A DNA stretch of 64,000 bases, taken from NCBI GenBank assembly GCA_964023205.1, contig OZ026839.1, positions 17,080,386-17,144,385 of the forward strand, in the 5' to 3' direction. Below the pieces are notes generated by a model. That model saw nothing but the letters and a program-made list of their open reading frames with translations. It was not told the DNA's origin and did not search any database. How positions within the stretch are numbered: the first letter of the stretch is position 1; the number at the start of each line of letters is the position of its first letter. The position numbers and the translations under genes were made by a program. Source of the stretch: Lutraria lutraria (taxonomy: Eukaryota; Mollusca; Bivalvia; Venerida; Mactridae). This document shows positions 38,801 to 49,681 of the stretch, piece after piece.

Positions 38801-41800
38801 ACCTCTGATGAAAACCAACTACATGACGTTCTCATTGTTTCCTTCCCTTTGATGACATTAGTTCACTGGTTTGACCGTAACAATGTTCATTTCGAATATG
38901 GAACATTATGCTACATGTATATTGTATATACACATTAAAGAGTATATACTGCTTACTCTATTTGGTTTACTTCATTATGAAGTAAGAATGTAGCATAGTT
39001 TCTTAACTTTCTCAGACATTATATTAAGAGGCATACATTGTATGACATGATAATTATATTGATATTTGTTATAACAGTGTCCTAATATATTTGAGTGCTC
39101 AATGTCCAAGCGTCCAGGTATTGTGAATTTGAAATACTCAGGAGTCAAGGGTTAATATCAACAGTTATCACATTGATCCTTTAATTACACACCTCTTTAA
39201 TATCGACACTTAATTGATAAAAGTAAAACGCAGTCTAGAATTTATGTTACGAGTAAACGCTTTGTGAATTTATACCTCAGTGATTTAAAATAAGTGCATT
39301 GTAATCAAACACATAGATATTCTTAAATGATAACGTTTCAAGGATTGTTTGACGTGTAATTTGTAATACGTTTGCACTTACAGTTGTCAATTATGTATTC
39401 AATAAAACTCCGTCCTGTTCGTCAATTAACTCCTTTATGAAGGTTATCCCGTGTCGATGCTTTAATGTAAAAACGATTTCAATCACGCACGTTTTTCTTT
39501 TTACCCAACACGCCTACGACTGTCGCAAACTTGCAAGCTTGGGTTATAAATGTTTTACTCGTTATTTTTTCGACAGGATATTGCCGATAAATTTAAATGT
39601 TGAAGGCATTAGACTCGTTTTCACACATTTTATAGGAGACGTACTCATTATTCTTTATATTACAGAAAACAATGTTAAATATTTGTAATTATATGACATT
39701 TTGAAGTAATACGTTATTCAGTACAATTCTAGTATGTACAAGATACCCAAGTCTTGTGGGACATGCTTTTATTACAATAATCTGGGGTGAAACTTTCGTC
39801 AGAAAGAAGTGCTCACTGAGACCTTTAAAAGTAAAAGAATCTTAAATAAACATATCTTCTCGCTTTGATACTTTATTTGTGATTGATTAAAATAGAAAAA
39901 AAATGCAACAAAAATGGAAGAATTAGTACAAGTCGTCGCGAAATATTAATTACGCTTGTGTGTTAACATTAATTTCATCGTCGGTAGGAGGTAATATAAT
40001 AATGTGTGTAACTTATGTGTTAAGTAATTTAGTACATGTATATACATGTACTATATACACATATCAAACTCTGGGTTAACGATGAGATGTGAATAAAGTT
40101 TTCCATGTCGGCATTCTTAAGAAAACGTTATTAATATAGGAGAATTGAATCTCTGAATCCAAGTGAACTATTAAAAAATCCACATTTCGTCTGAATTAAG
40201 ATAAACTGTTCAATCTGTTGTCCATTGATTCTTTCTGTTTTAATACAGGGGTCTTTAGAGTATCTCACTGTTTTAGTAAAAACAATTTTATATTAGTATT
40301 TCCTTCTATTTACCAGATTTAGCGATGATATAGAGTTGATGACTGGTCAGAGACCTAACTGGTACTGGCTTGCTTGTTGGAAGTACATCTCTCCCTTTGC
40401 TATGTTTATTATACTGGTTGCCAGCCTCGCAAAGATGTCAAATGGTACCACCTACCAAGCATGGAACCCAGAACTCGTAAGTAGCCTGTTCAGTAGACTT
40501 CATCAGTCTAGTTAGTAATTCTAGTATAAGATAGAGCAAGACTTCATCAGTCTAGTTAGTAATTCTAGTATAAGATAGAACAAGACTTCATTAGTCTAGT
40601 TAGTAATACTAGTATAAGATAGAGCAAGACTTCATCAGTCTAGTTAGTAATTCTAGTATCCGATAGAGCAAGACTTCATTAGTCTAGTTAGTAATTCTAG
40701 TATCTGATAGAACAAGACTTCATTAGTCTAGTTAGTAATTCTAGTATCCGATAGAGCAAGACTTCATTAGTCTAGTTAGTAATTCTAGTATCCGATAGAG
40801 CAAGACTTCATTGGTCTAGTTAGTAATTCTAGTATCCGATAGAGCAAGACTTCATCAGTCTAGTTAGTAATTCTAGTATCCGATAGAGCAAGACTTTAAC
40901 TAATAATTGACCGTATAAGTCGAATTTCTAACTGGTTTTAATATCATGTCATGTTTTGTGTGATTTTAATGCGCTTGATGGAATCCATTTTGTTTATCTG
41001 AACCATTACATGATGAAATTTAAAGATTTTATTAAACAACAACTGAATAACAACAACAAAAAACTTGATAATTATATGACTATATATTTACTTATATCTG
41101 CTGTCACAATGTTTTTAGTACAAGCTAACTCCAATAAATAAATAAAATGTCAGACAGGACGGTCGCTGTTTCTATCAACAACTAAAAACAGCAGCTGGCT
41201 ATGAAGCGCTGGTTCACATATTTGATTAAATTATTCGGTAAACACGTGTGTCGATGTTGTATAACGTTAACACGTTGAAATATCAACAGTGGCGCTGTCA
41301 TGTTCCTATGTGTCATCAATACAGCTGTACATCTATGTATATCCTGATGGTGGCCAACTTGTTCATATATATAAATCCAATTTTATGTTAAGTTAGAGCG
41401 CTTATATTCACTGATAAAACGGTTCTGTTCATGGTTTTCTTCACCCTGATGTCATTTAAATTAAAACTCATATGAAAATGCGAAGACTCCGATGATTTGA
41501 ATGTTCTTAAATCTATACGCATATACATAACGTGAAGCATTATTTGTACAATGTATACTAGTAGTTAATGTTTGCAGGGTGAAAATATGATCACAGATTG
41601 GCCAGGATGGTGTAGATTTATTGCTGCATTTCTTATATTGACACCAACATTATGGATACCAGGGGTGGCTATAGCCAAGTATTTCAGGTACATTACTTAT
41701 GCTCATTAGAATTTTAGATAGAACGTGTTTTAATTTCTTTGATCATTAATAACTTAATATTGGTTAGATTTATTTTTCTTTTAATATAAGCACTAAATGG

Positions 41801-42292
41801 CGAGGTAATACACTGCACAGTTTTTCAGAAATTTGTTTGACCAAACTTTAGATGTTACTATATGTGATAAAAAACCTACATTTCGACTCCTAGTAATTTA
41901 CGTGCCAATTCTTGAGGAATTGATTAAACATTACACTCGGAATTGGTAGGTACAATACATTATGCAGGTTTGACCGTTCCAATCTAAAGAAGGTAATTTC
42001 ATAATCAATGTATAAAACGACTCTAAATAAATTTATTTTAATTTTCAGATTGTACAATTGGACGCAATCAGAACCAGCATTTTTCCCGCGTGAAAAACTT
42101 CAAGCAGAGTTGGCTTTAACTAAATGTGATAGCCTTAGATGCGAATCAACATGGAAGACAAAATGGGAGGCGAAGCTTTTCTACTGGATGCCATTTTGTG
42201 GCACGAGAAACGAAATGGATGCCGTTGAAGACGATATGACAGATTCCAAAACGTCAGACGATACAAAATCTGGGAATGAATCACCTTGTTGA
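29889..42292 (+). CDS. SLC6 (B0AT-like) Na+/Cl- coupled amino-acid transporter, about 698 aa
   Basis: Coding exons: 29889-29973, 30915-31055, 31857-32167, 32468-32629, 32895-33005, then either 33999-34200 or 34265-34466, 34892-35100, 37106-37307, 38080-38239, 40317-40476, 41578-41687, 42049-42292 (TGA). Using one copy of the sixth exon gives 2097 nt with all phases matching. The start is the first in-frame ATG after a TAG. TM1 carries [20 protein letters not shown], the SLC6 signature. [20 protein letters not shown], then a YYNTIIAW...PLPWSEC stretch in TM3, and DLITP-free TM8 DSMFGMVE follow. The order and spacing fit twelve membrane segments. The closest known group by eye is SLC6A18/19/20 (neutral amino-acid carriers of the plasma membrane). 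The tail is acidic and ends ESPC. The donor at 35101 is weak (GTTGTT). Confidence 0.93.
31077..31605 (+). pseudogene. 3' end of a non-LTR retrotransposon, in an SLC6 intron
   Basis: A frame near 31140-31396 keeps [20 protein letters not shown] followed by [14 protein letters not shown], a Cys/His motif seen after the reverse-transcriptase domain in molluscan LINEs, and ends at a stop (TAA). The downstream 3' UTR-like sequence ends in a TTCTGTTCTGTTCTG tail near 31588-31602. It is 5'-truncated, as LINE insertions often are. Confidence 0.7.
33350..33480. mobile_element. tRNA-derived SINE-like fragment
   Basis: Contains GAGTTCGAACACTGGC, a B-box-like motif, after a possible A-box region, then GTGCTCTGTGATT and TTGGTTGGAGACATTATC. 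The piece at 37590-37690 has a similar order of motifs. Confidence 0.35.
33597..33779 (-). other. unrecognised 60-codon open frame in SLC6 intron 5
   Basis: A minus-strand frame beginning [11 protein letters not shown]. It has no recognised domain, and its GC content is somewhat above its flanks. Possibly a relic of a dispersed repeat. Confidence 0.15.
33999..34200 (+). CDS. alternative exon 6a of the SLC6 gene (TM6-TM7)
   Basis: A 202-nt exon, phase 0 in and phase 1 out, after TATTTCAG and before GTAGTG. It encodes 67 residues, including [16 protein letters not shown] (unwound TM6, part of the central substrate site) and TM7. At the LeuT Ser256-equivalent position it has Gly, as monoamine and GABA carriers do. 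No stops or broken splice sites are seen. Confidence 0.9.
34265..34466 (+). CDS. alternative exon 6b of the SLC6 gene (TM6-TM7)
   Basis: Also 202 nt with the same phases as 6a, after TTGTTACAG and before GTAATT. It encodes [16 protein letters not shown] and differs from 6a at 14 of 67 residues by my count. The LeuT Ser256-equivalent position is Ser, as in amino-acid carriers. Only 64 bp separate it from 6a. Splicing both together would shift the frame. Confidence 0.9.
35127..36175. repeat. 25-bp tandem array, about 42 units, in an SLC6 intron
   Basis: The left half has units with TGTCACGTCAGGTCAT and TTAAATAA. From about 35640 the unit drifts to TATCACGATGGGTCATG, sometimes with an extra TATTAAATCA piece. 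It lies in the 2-kb intron after exon 34892-35100. Confidence 0.95.
36783..37035. repeat. short G-rich minisatellite (GGGGTGATATTGTAGG)
   Basis: About ten irregular copies of GGTGATATTGTAGGG alternate with GTGATTCGGG. They lie just upstream of SLC6 exon 37106-37307. Confidence 0.85.
37590..37690. mobile_element. tRNA-derived SINE-like fragment
   Basis: TGGTTAGTACAGACC resembles a tRNA A box, and GTAGGTTCGAACCTT about 20 bp later a B box. The tail GACACTTTGGTTGAAAACATT parallels that at 33435-33455. Confidence 0.4.
38458..38585. mobile_element. hAT-like MITE, 128 bp, with 8-bp target duplication
   Basis: The two halves are near-inverted copies of about 60 bp: CACAGGGGTTTGTCACGAAA at the left and CAAAGGGGTTTGTCACGAAA read inward from the right. 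CTACAAAC flanks both sides (38450-38457 and 38586-38593). The 8-bp duplication and CA-GGGG-type ends fit the hAT superfamily. Confidence 0.75.
40490..40895. repeat. 44-bp tandem repeat, about 9 units, beside an SLC6 donor
   Basis: The unit holds GACTTCATTAGTCTAGTTAG and TAATTCTAGTATCCGATAGA. It begins within about 20 bp of the donor at 40477. It is unrelated to the 44-bp array at 22905. Confidence 0.93.
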
Positions 42293-44030
42293 TCACATTT
42301 TGAACTCCTGAAATTTTGATCTCAACATGACGGGGTCATTACAATGTCATTCGTCCGTCCGTTGAGGTCATTACGGCGCGTTGTTTTAATATTTATTCAC
42401 ACTCATGATTTTTATATCTAATGCTTTTTGTATTTTATGAAGACCGTATTTTTTTCTTAAACATAGTACATTGTAAAGTTGCTGGGCGACTTTTTTATTC
42501 ATCGCAATATTTAACTTTGTATAATTTTACCATCAGCATTTTAACTTATATGTTATCATAAACAAAAATAACAGGTGGTCTTGTTAAAGGAGGCGTTTTG
42601 TCATTACTTGAGATTTTGTTACTTGTTTTGTGTACTTTTACTATACTAGAACTATAAATTAACTTAGTTTTGAGGATTATAATTATGACAGTAGTTAACA
42701 AGCAGTAATAAATGTCTGCCTTAGTATGTTTTATTTCATTTCAATTTCATGAACTCATACTCTTAGTTCTGTTAATGGTGCCCTAGAGTCTCGCTGTAAT
42801 TTGTAATTAACAAATCTCTTGTCAGATCGCTAATTAGTACAAACTAATTACTTTTTGTGTTTGCATTTTTCGTGTCTAAAATCTTACCGTGATTATATTT
42901 CGTTACAGTAATACTACGTCTGTTTATCAGGTTTTTCAAATACAATTAGTGCAGTGATTTATGGACACACTTGGCATATCAATGATTCAACGTAACACGA
43001 ATTAAACAAAATTGTATGTTAATAAAGGTTCGAATCGATCCATTTAAGTTTTACTTATAATGAGCAATACTATAATCAGTGATAGCGTGGAGTATATATG
43101 TTAATGTCAGATGAGTGTTTGACCGCGGTAAATATTCTTCTTACTACAATAAAGACCAGTGTTATTATCAGCCGCCGCACTTAACAACAACTGAATTATG
43201 ACATCTAGATTAATACATACACTCATGATATCTTTTACTGAGTGGATACTGAATTATTCTCGTAAAAATATATATTAATTTTATTGTTTCCTGATTTTCA
43301 TGCAGGTTCGTATACATAGATAAATGCCGTATTTATACTATTGGCGTAAGTTTCATATTCAATTTTAAATTATGTTTATTTTTAATGATATAAATTTAAT
43401 TTATTGTCTGTCTTTAACACTTATAAAAACTACAGCCTTAAAACAATTCATGGAAAGGAAGCGGATTGTGGAAAATGCTCCAAAATCCATTAAAACGTAT
43501 TGACTTTAATGATCAATTATTTGTTTGAGATTTCGATATAATTCTAGCTGAGGGAATTGATTATTAGCCATTAAATGATCTATTGATTTCTTGTAAATGC
43601 AAGTTCTCTACTAGTATTTTATGATCTGTCTTGACATTATTTTCCATTTCTATTCGGTCAGAACTTTATAGCATCTAACAATAATAGAAGTTTTATGTCT
43701 TATTGAATGTTTACATAATGGGTAGACATAAACCCGTGTTGTAAATACCGAGACCTAGCCTTTTTCATCTAGTTTTCATTGTATATTTTTATACTTTTAT
43801 TTTATGTCATTGTAACACATGTTTTAACACGGAGACGTAATAAAATTCTTGTACATAATTATCTTAAAATGTGTTCTGTGTTTGTTTGTAAAGCCAAGTG
43901 TACTAAACATTATAAAAAGATTCTGTGAACTTGCATAATTTATAACAGACATGTACATGCATATCATCAAGTAACAAGTACATGTGGTACACGTTAATGA
44001 TGAATAACACAGTGCTCACTGCTTTCAACT
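42293..44030 (+). other. SLC6 3' UTR and AT-rich intergenic sequence
   Basis: An AATAAA at 42707-42712 is a likely polyadenylation signal, and another lies near 43837. Nothing else is recognised. Confidence 0.5.
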
Positions 44031-44039
44031 GACGTCACC

Positions 44040-44578
44040 AGCCGAGTGCCCATCAGTCAACAGGTGTTTCGCTAACTCGAAACACCCTCGTGATGGCGGG
44101 GCACCAGTGTTGATCAAGCACTGGTCTTCTATGATGGCTTCCATTACAAGTCATTAAAACAAAGCCTTCTCTGCTGCCTTGCTTAGAACACGACCAGGGC
44201 ACTTCCTTTCCCTTTCCTTGATGCCCAGGGCTCAAAGTGCCTTTGATACTATTTCGGCAGGAATTCTTCAGCATCAAACTCGAAAGGAAATATCCCCTCT
44301 GATTTACAAGAGTACCATCCTCTTCGAAGTATTAGACCAAAGGACAATATCAGGGCCACGTCTTGTCTCGACCACCGGGAAAACCAACTTCTTCTTGAGG
44401 TCCATCCTCATTCCCCAGTGTCTAGCCTCGTGAAGTAGGCATAAAATCTGACTGCCTATGTCTGTCTGTCCTTTCTTCGCAAAGTTTATGGACCCTTGGC
44501 ATCCTACATTGGGATGACGCTCCTTTCTTCTTTCCGCCTATGTGGCAAGGACTTGGTCGTGCCGCCATCTGTATCTGC

Positions 44579-44636
<58 letters not shown>

Positions 44637-45170
44637 AGCAAGCTGACAGTACCTCAGTCAGTGTCCCATTATGACTGTATAGTGGACGGCTTGGATCTTC
44701 ACTCAGCTTCTATCTCTCAAGGTTTGTTGGAGATGGCAGGATATCATAGGCGGATCTTAAGAGGAAGAAAAGTTGAAGGGGCTCATACAGCCAGAGTTCT
44801 TGTCAGTTTAACTTTCTCTCTGGAAGGTTCCTCCTTGCTGCCCTTGTTGATCTCCGTGTGTTTTCTGGTCTTCTAAATTCCTGTCCTTTTCTCCCGACAT
44901 TGGTAGCTCCCATCATCACCTGGTGCTGCAGGCTACTTTCAGCTTGTCTACTGCCATGGAGACTGACCATTTTCTCCCGGTGCGTACCTGTATGCCAGCT
45001 TTGCTAACCTTCTTATCTGCTTAGTCTCCCAGATTGGACAACAGCCTAGCTTTTTTCACCTTGTATTGTTCTGCTAGTGAGGTGATTGACATCTACAGTT
45101 TTGTTGACTTGTCGTATAGGCCTATGGAGCTGAATGACGGTGACAGGCTTAACCACTAATGATAGTCTTT
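44040..45170 (-). pseudogene. decayed non-LTR retrotransposon, reverse-transcriptase C-terminal region
   Basis: Minus-strand fragments in order from the right: AYDILPSPTNL with PLYSHNGTLTEVLSACSTS (44630-44765), then after a (GA)n tract HEARHWGMRMDLKKKLVFP and RRGPDIVLWSNTSKRMVLL (44305-44435), then ALWALGIKERERKCPGRVLS and KAAEKAL (44160-44245). This order is known from the C-terminal region of LINE-type open frames in marine invertebrates. Several stops and frameshifts break it. GC content is higher than its surroundings. Confidence 0.7.
44581..44632. repeat. (GA)n microsatellite inside the retroelement relic
   Basis: An uninterrupted run of about 25 GA units. Confidence 0.97.
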
Positions 45171-45414
45171 TAGAAATCGCTACAATATCAGAGTGATAAA
45201 GTGGGGTTTTGTAGACCAGTTTGTAATTGAGAAAGTGTTCATGAAGTTATAATGGTTGTAAACACGTGCATACACGTGGTAAATGCATGATTAATATCAT
45301 CATGTTCCATATTTGGATGTTCAAAATATTGTAAACTTGATACGTATACGTTATAATCATGTTTTGCATGAATACATTACGGTTAACTAAACAATGAGAA
45401 AACTAGGATCGAAC

Positions 45415-45478
45415 AGTGAGAAGCCACCGTGAGAAGCCACCGTGAGAAGCCACAGTGAGAAGCCACCGTGAGAAGCCA
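45415..45478. repeat. 13-bp tandem repeat (GTGAGAAGCCACC), 5 units
   Basis: Five near-perfect copies, one with CACAG in place of CACCG. Confidence 0.95.
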
Positions 45479-45577
45479 TCATTTAGAGGTCCATGGTTTC
45501 GGTATTTTCAGAAGCATTACTTTTCTCTTCTAAATCTTCAGACGTCATTGTTATTTTATGGTATACGTATATTTACA

Positions 45578-46420
45578 ATGACACTTCTAACATACAAGAA
45601 GATGGTGCAAAACGGAAAGTCGAATTTCATAGATAATTTTCCAAGTATATAATATTGATAAATCAATCATCACAAATGTAGTCATGTCACAGAATCATTG
45701 TCAAAGACTTGATAAATTTATTACAACTGACGTGGATTTAGGCTGTCGTAAATAAAATATTAGCAATAAATTTGTTCTGATTGATGACAATGAATTATCG
45801 AGAACATTTTTATATTTTCTTTTGTATAATTTAAGCGTTTCTAATTCTTAACTGGCAAAACCACACACTTGATTTAAGGGGTTTTGTTTAATGTATCGAT
45901 CAAATCATTTGTTACGTATGATTTACCTTTTAGTTAGATCGTGTGGTTTTAATTGGAAAAAAGGTTTGTGAGTATACATGTATATCGCATATAAGGTATA
46001 GACAAAGGGAATGTAGGAGTAAAAATGCAATTATCATTATTAAAATAACAACATATAAGTTATTTGACTATAACCTCAGAATACATAACGTTGAAACTCA
46101 TTGCTTCCAAGATTCTAGAGAGAGAAATTGGTACTAAGTTACTGGTTTCAAAAATAGGATTTGTACATACCTGAGAAGTACACAATGTCATGTTTTATAG
46201 GAAATAATGACAACCAACCTATAAACTGAATACATTATTAAAGTGTATGTTTCTAATAAATTTTAACGAAAATTACGTCTCCATGGGTTTCAGACATACA
46301 ACAGTGGTTAATGTATAACAATATGTCACAATGATAACATTTGTCATCTGAATTTCACTTGTGAAAATATACCTTAATTTGCCACTAAATTGTTTTCGTG
46401 TTCGTGTTAGTTTTTTTATT
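45578..46420. repeat. segment duplicated (diverged) at 63001-63365
   Basis: It shares with the right-hand copy, in order: GATAATTTTCCA, AAATCAATCATCACAAATGT, TTTTCTTTTGTATAATTT, ATCGATCAAA, ATTGGAAAAAAG-type motifs and CACTAAATTGTTTTC. It also begins with GACACTTCTAACATAC (45580-45595), identical to the first bases of the second 54-bp array block (54454-54469). Confidence 0.75.
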
Positions 46421-47510
46421 GTCAAATCTTCCTATTGAACCGTGTGAAGGTTCCTGTAAGTCGTGTTTAATGCCACCATAAATTACTAGTATGTCATTTC
46501 TGCCGACATAAAGAAAGTTTTGATGGGTTAAGTATAAAACGTCAGAAGTGTAAACATGTCTACATAATATGTATTCGTTTTATCTAAACCCATGGGAATG
46601 ATGTTCAACTCCAATAGTTGTGTCTGTCAACATGTAAAAGAAATGAAGAAAAGTGTCCATTTAACTACATGACTGTACTTACCTAAACAGGACACTAGCT
46701 GGAGATCCTCGTGGTTAACAACCACTCTGTTAATGAAACATTTGTTGATATGATCTACAATGTATATGATAGTCTAAATAACTCTGTACATGTATAAATC
46801 TCATATATTTGTATTTATTTTCTAACTGACGTTGTATTTATTCATGAGTTTTACTGTATGTCATAACACATAATGTGCACATTTGTCTTCACTTAAAGCA
46901 TCAACCTGTATATTAATACATGTATCTAAACAGATACTCAAAGTTTGAATGTTAATTCTACATAATCAACCTCGTCATAAGTCCGTAGAGACGATAAGTC
47001 AGACCCATCCATTTCCAAACATTTCACTAATCGCTACACGAATACAAAAAAACCCAAAAAAATCCAGGACTAGAGAGGAGACTGATGTTATCATTGTTTC
47101 AATGATTAAAGTTCAAAACATTCAGTACGGAATAATAAAAAATGGATAATTTAGGATGTATCCAATTTTATAATGATTTCAATGGTAAAATTAATATTGA
47201 AACAAAAGGAAAAATGATTTATAGAGCGGAAAAATAAATTAGTAACAAGTATAATGTAGTTAATGGTATAATTTACTGTGGATATAGTTGTTCCATTGTT
47301 TTCTCTATCCACACCATTTCTCGCTTTGTTCTGCTTACTTGTGACTAGTGACATGTTTCAGTGGTCCCATTGTTCGACCTTTGAAACCACTCGCTTAACA
47401 TTTACTTCAATTTCATGTTTTATTAAACAATGGCAATTGGGTAAAACATATTACGATATTAAGCCATTAACTGAAATATTATAAATCTCATATGGTTTGA
47501 TATCGGACGT
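46421..47510 (+). other. upstream region of the TRIM gene
   Basis: AT-rich and without recognised elements. A pyrimidine-rich CCGGCTCTCCCAG ends exactly at the preferred start codon and could be a 3' splice site of an upstream non-coding exon. Confidence 0.35.
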
Positions 47511-47579
47511 TTGTATTGGACATGCATATTCTGGAAATGGTTTATTAAAGTGCTTACAATGTTGTCCCGGCTCTCCCAG

Positions 47580-49580
47580 ATGGAGACAGATTCCGAGATA
47601 GGAGAGACATTCAAACTGACACAATCTCGTACAACTCCAAGGAAAGCTACATTGAACGCATTTTCGGACGAACTATTAAATTGCCAACTCTGTCACAGCC
47701 GTTTTAGAAATCCAAAGAGTCTGTCGTGTTTACATTCATTCTGCGAAACGTGTTTGAATGTATACATAGCAAAGCTTCCGGGAGAGAAGAACCGCTTCTA
47801 TCCGTGTCCAGTCTGTAAAGAGTTACACCCTGTACCGAAAAGTGAGGAGTTCGCCCCGGAGATGTCTGGTATGCCTCTGATGTCAAGACGATCTTCCATC
47901 GAAGAATTGACAAACCGTTCGGAGCGTAATATGGCTTTGACAATACGTGCCGACCGTCGCTGCGACCCGTGCCATGAAAATGACGAGATGGTACAGGCTT
48001 TATACTGGTGCCCGACTTGTCGAGAATCTTTGTGCGATACGTGTACAAAAAGCCACCGTGGAATGAAAATAACAAAAAGTCATCCTCTGATGGACGTCGA
48101 TGACGTACGAGAGCGACAAGTGCATATGATTCGCGCACACGATATTTGCCCAGATCACAGAGGTAAACTACTTGATCTCTACTGCCAAGATCACCAATGC
48201 CCCGTCTGCAACACTTGTGTAGCTGTCTCACATCGCCGCTGTGATACGATCCTAGCAATTGACAGGGTGGCGAAAAATATTCGTTCTAAGAAAACCAACA
48301 AGTCACTTCAACGGCGATTGCGACACTGTATAAATATAGTGGATGTTGTATTATCTTCGAAGGAACAGTCGAAATCTAGGCTTATAGCAAGAAAGGGAAG
48401 CGTATTAGATGAAGTGTCCAAGCTCAAGATGTCCATTATTCAGCTTCTGGACGAACTTGAAGATAAAATGAAAGACGAGCTTGATGCTGTCAGTCGAGAC
48501 TATGAAGACATCCTACAAGGTAAGATTGATCGAAGTAAAGGTTTACGAGACTCTATCCAGAGTGCCTTGACTTCAGTTCAAACCACACTGGATTCAGGCA
48601 CTGATTATCAGCAAGTTTTGGCTACTCAATCGCTCAGAGAAGAAGTTGATAAGTATGAACACATGGCTGATGATGAAAGAATTGATTACAAAGATGTAGA
48701 TTTGATGTTCACACCGGATGAGAATCTCGTACGATTGGCAAAACTGGTTGACCGAATTGGGTACGTAGAAGTGTCCGAAAAACGAGAAATGTCGAAACCA
48801 TTCCGAAATTGCTCAGCACAGAAAAATGGCATTATAAATGGAAAAATCAAAGGGGATAGAAATGGTTGCATCTTTAATTCGATCGATATATCTGAAACAG
48901 GAGAAATAATCTTGTCAGATTTCAACAACTGCTCAGTGAAATTGTTTGACCAATTCGGCATGTTTCGGTCATCATCGAAGCTCAATTCGCCACCTCGTGG
49001 TGTTGCCATGCTTCCTGAAATGATGGCTGCCGTCGCACTTCCGGAAGAATGCGTGATCAAGTTGATGTCGGTGGAAGGAAAATTTCTCGCCAGTGTCCGT
49101 GAGTTGCACACGTCTTTTAAAGCATACAGAATAAGTAATTACTTTGGGAAACTATTGGGAATATGTTACTCCAAAGCCTGTAGAAGTTTATGTATTGTAG
49201 AAAAGAATGGACGTGTGGAAAAGACGATCACACGGAAACGTGATTACAAGGGGCTTGGAGGCGTCGCGTTTGACAATGTGAAAAACTACATGTACATGTC
49301 TGATCGTAACGCAATTACCTGCTACAATGGAAACGGCAAACAAGTGTATCGTAATACATACAATTGGCCAGATCTTCGAGGTATGGCACTGGACAGCCAA
49401 GGTAACCTTTACGTTTGCTCCCACGACTCGGGGCAGGTACTGCAAATTGCACCAGACGGAACTTTCATCAAATCTATGCTAGTTCCAATCTCACCACAGG
49501 ATGTTGCTATAGAACCAATGGGTAATAAGATGGTTGTTGTGGGTCTAGGAGAAATCATTCATGTATATAATCTTGTGTAA
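47580..49580 (+). CDS. TRIM-family protein: RING, two B-boxes, coiled coil, NHL-like (666 aa)
   Basis: Single uninterrupted frame. I prefer ATG 47580 (METDSEIG); an upstream in-frame ATG at 47511 would add 23 hydrophobic, atypical residues. The RING is C3HC4 with C35, C38, C50, H52, C55, C58, C76 and C79. B-box 1 starts near residue 128 (CDPCHENDEM...CPTCRESLCDTC). B-box 2 lies at about 187-225 (CPDHRGKLLDLYC...CNTC). A long charged helical stretch to about 380 fits a coiled coil. The C-terminal ~240 residues show repeated GVAxx / SGEIILSD / DSQGNLYVC motifs, as in NHL beta-propellers (TRIM2/3/56/71 style). Likely a cytoplasmic E3 ubiquitin ligase; its substrate is unknown. TRIM genes are strongly expanded in bivalves, and a tandem paralogue may lie beyond the window's right end. 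Confidence 0.92.
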   Translation: METDSEIGETFKLTQSRTTPRKATLNAFSDELLNCQLCHSRFRNPKSLSCLHSFCETCLNVYIAKLPGEKNRFYPCPVCKELHPVPKSEEFAPEMSGMPLMSRRSSIEELTNRSERNMALTIRADRRCDPCHENDEMVQALYWCPTCRESLCDTCTKSHRGMKITKSHPLMDVDDVRERQVHMIRAHDICPDHRGKLLDLYCQDHQCPVCNTCVAVSHRRCDTILAIDRVAKNIRSKKTNKSLQRRLRHCINIVDVVLSSKEQSKSRLIARKGSVLDEVSKLKMSIIQLLDELEDKMKDELDAVSRDYEDILQGKIDRSKGLRDSIQSALTSVQTTLDSGTDYQQVLATQSLREEVDKYEHMADDERIDYKDVDLMFTPDENLVRLAKLVDRIGYVEVSEKREMSKPFRNCSAQKNGIINGKIKGDRNGCIFNSIDISETGEIILSDFNNCSVKLFDQFGMFRSSSKLNSPPRGVAMLPEMMAAVALPEECVIKLMSVEGKFLASVRELHTSFKAYRISNYFGKLLGICYSKACRSLCIVEKNGRVEKTITRKRDYKGLGGVAFDNVKNYMYMSDRNAITCYNGNGKQVYRNTYNWPDLRGMALDSQGNLYVCSHDSGQVLQIAPDGTFIKSMLVPISPQDVAIEPMGNKMVVVGLGEIIHVYNLV

Positions 49581-49681
49581 GAAAAGAAATAACCTGACAA
49601 ATAACAGGTCTACAAGATTAAGGAGTGGGACAACTTATATTATATTTATGAAAGTCTCGGTGCCGTTATATGACAGTCTTA

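Noticed and set aside
39437..39688. 83-codon frame in an SLC6 intron
   Set aside because: It lies between SLC6 exons on the same strand with no domain, start context or splice continuity.
47511..47579. Upstream ATG as the TRIM start
   Set aside because: The added 23 residues are aromatic and hydrophobic, unlike TRIM N-termini, and a splice-acceptor-like tract ends at the downstream ATG. Not excluded, but less likely.
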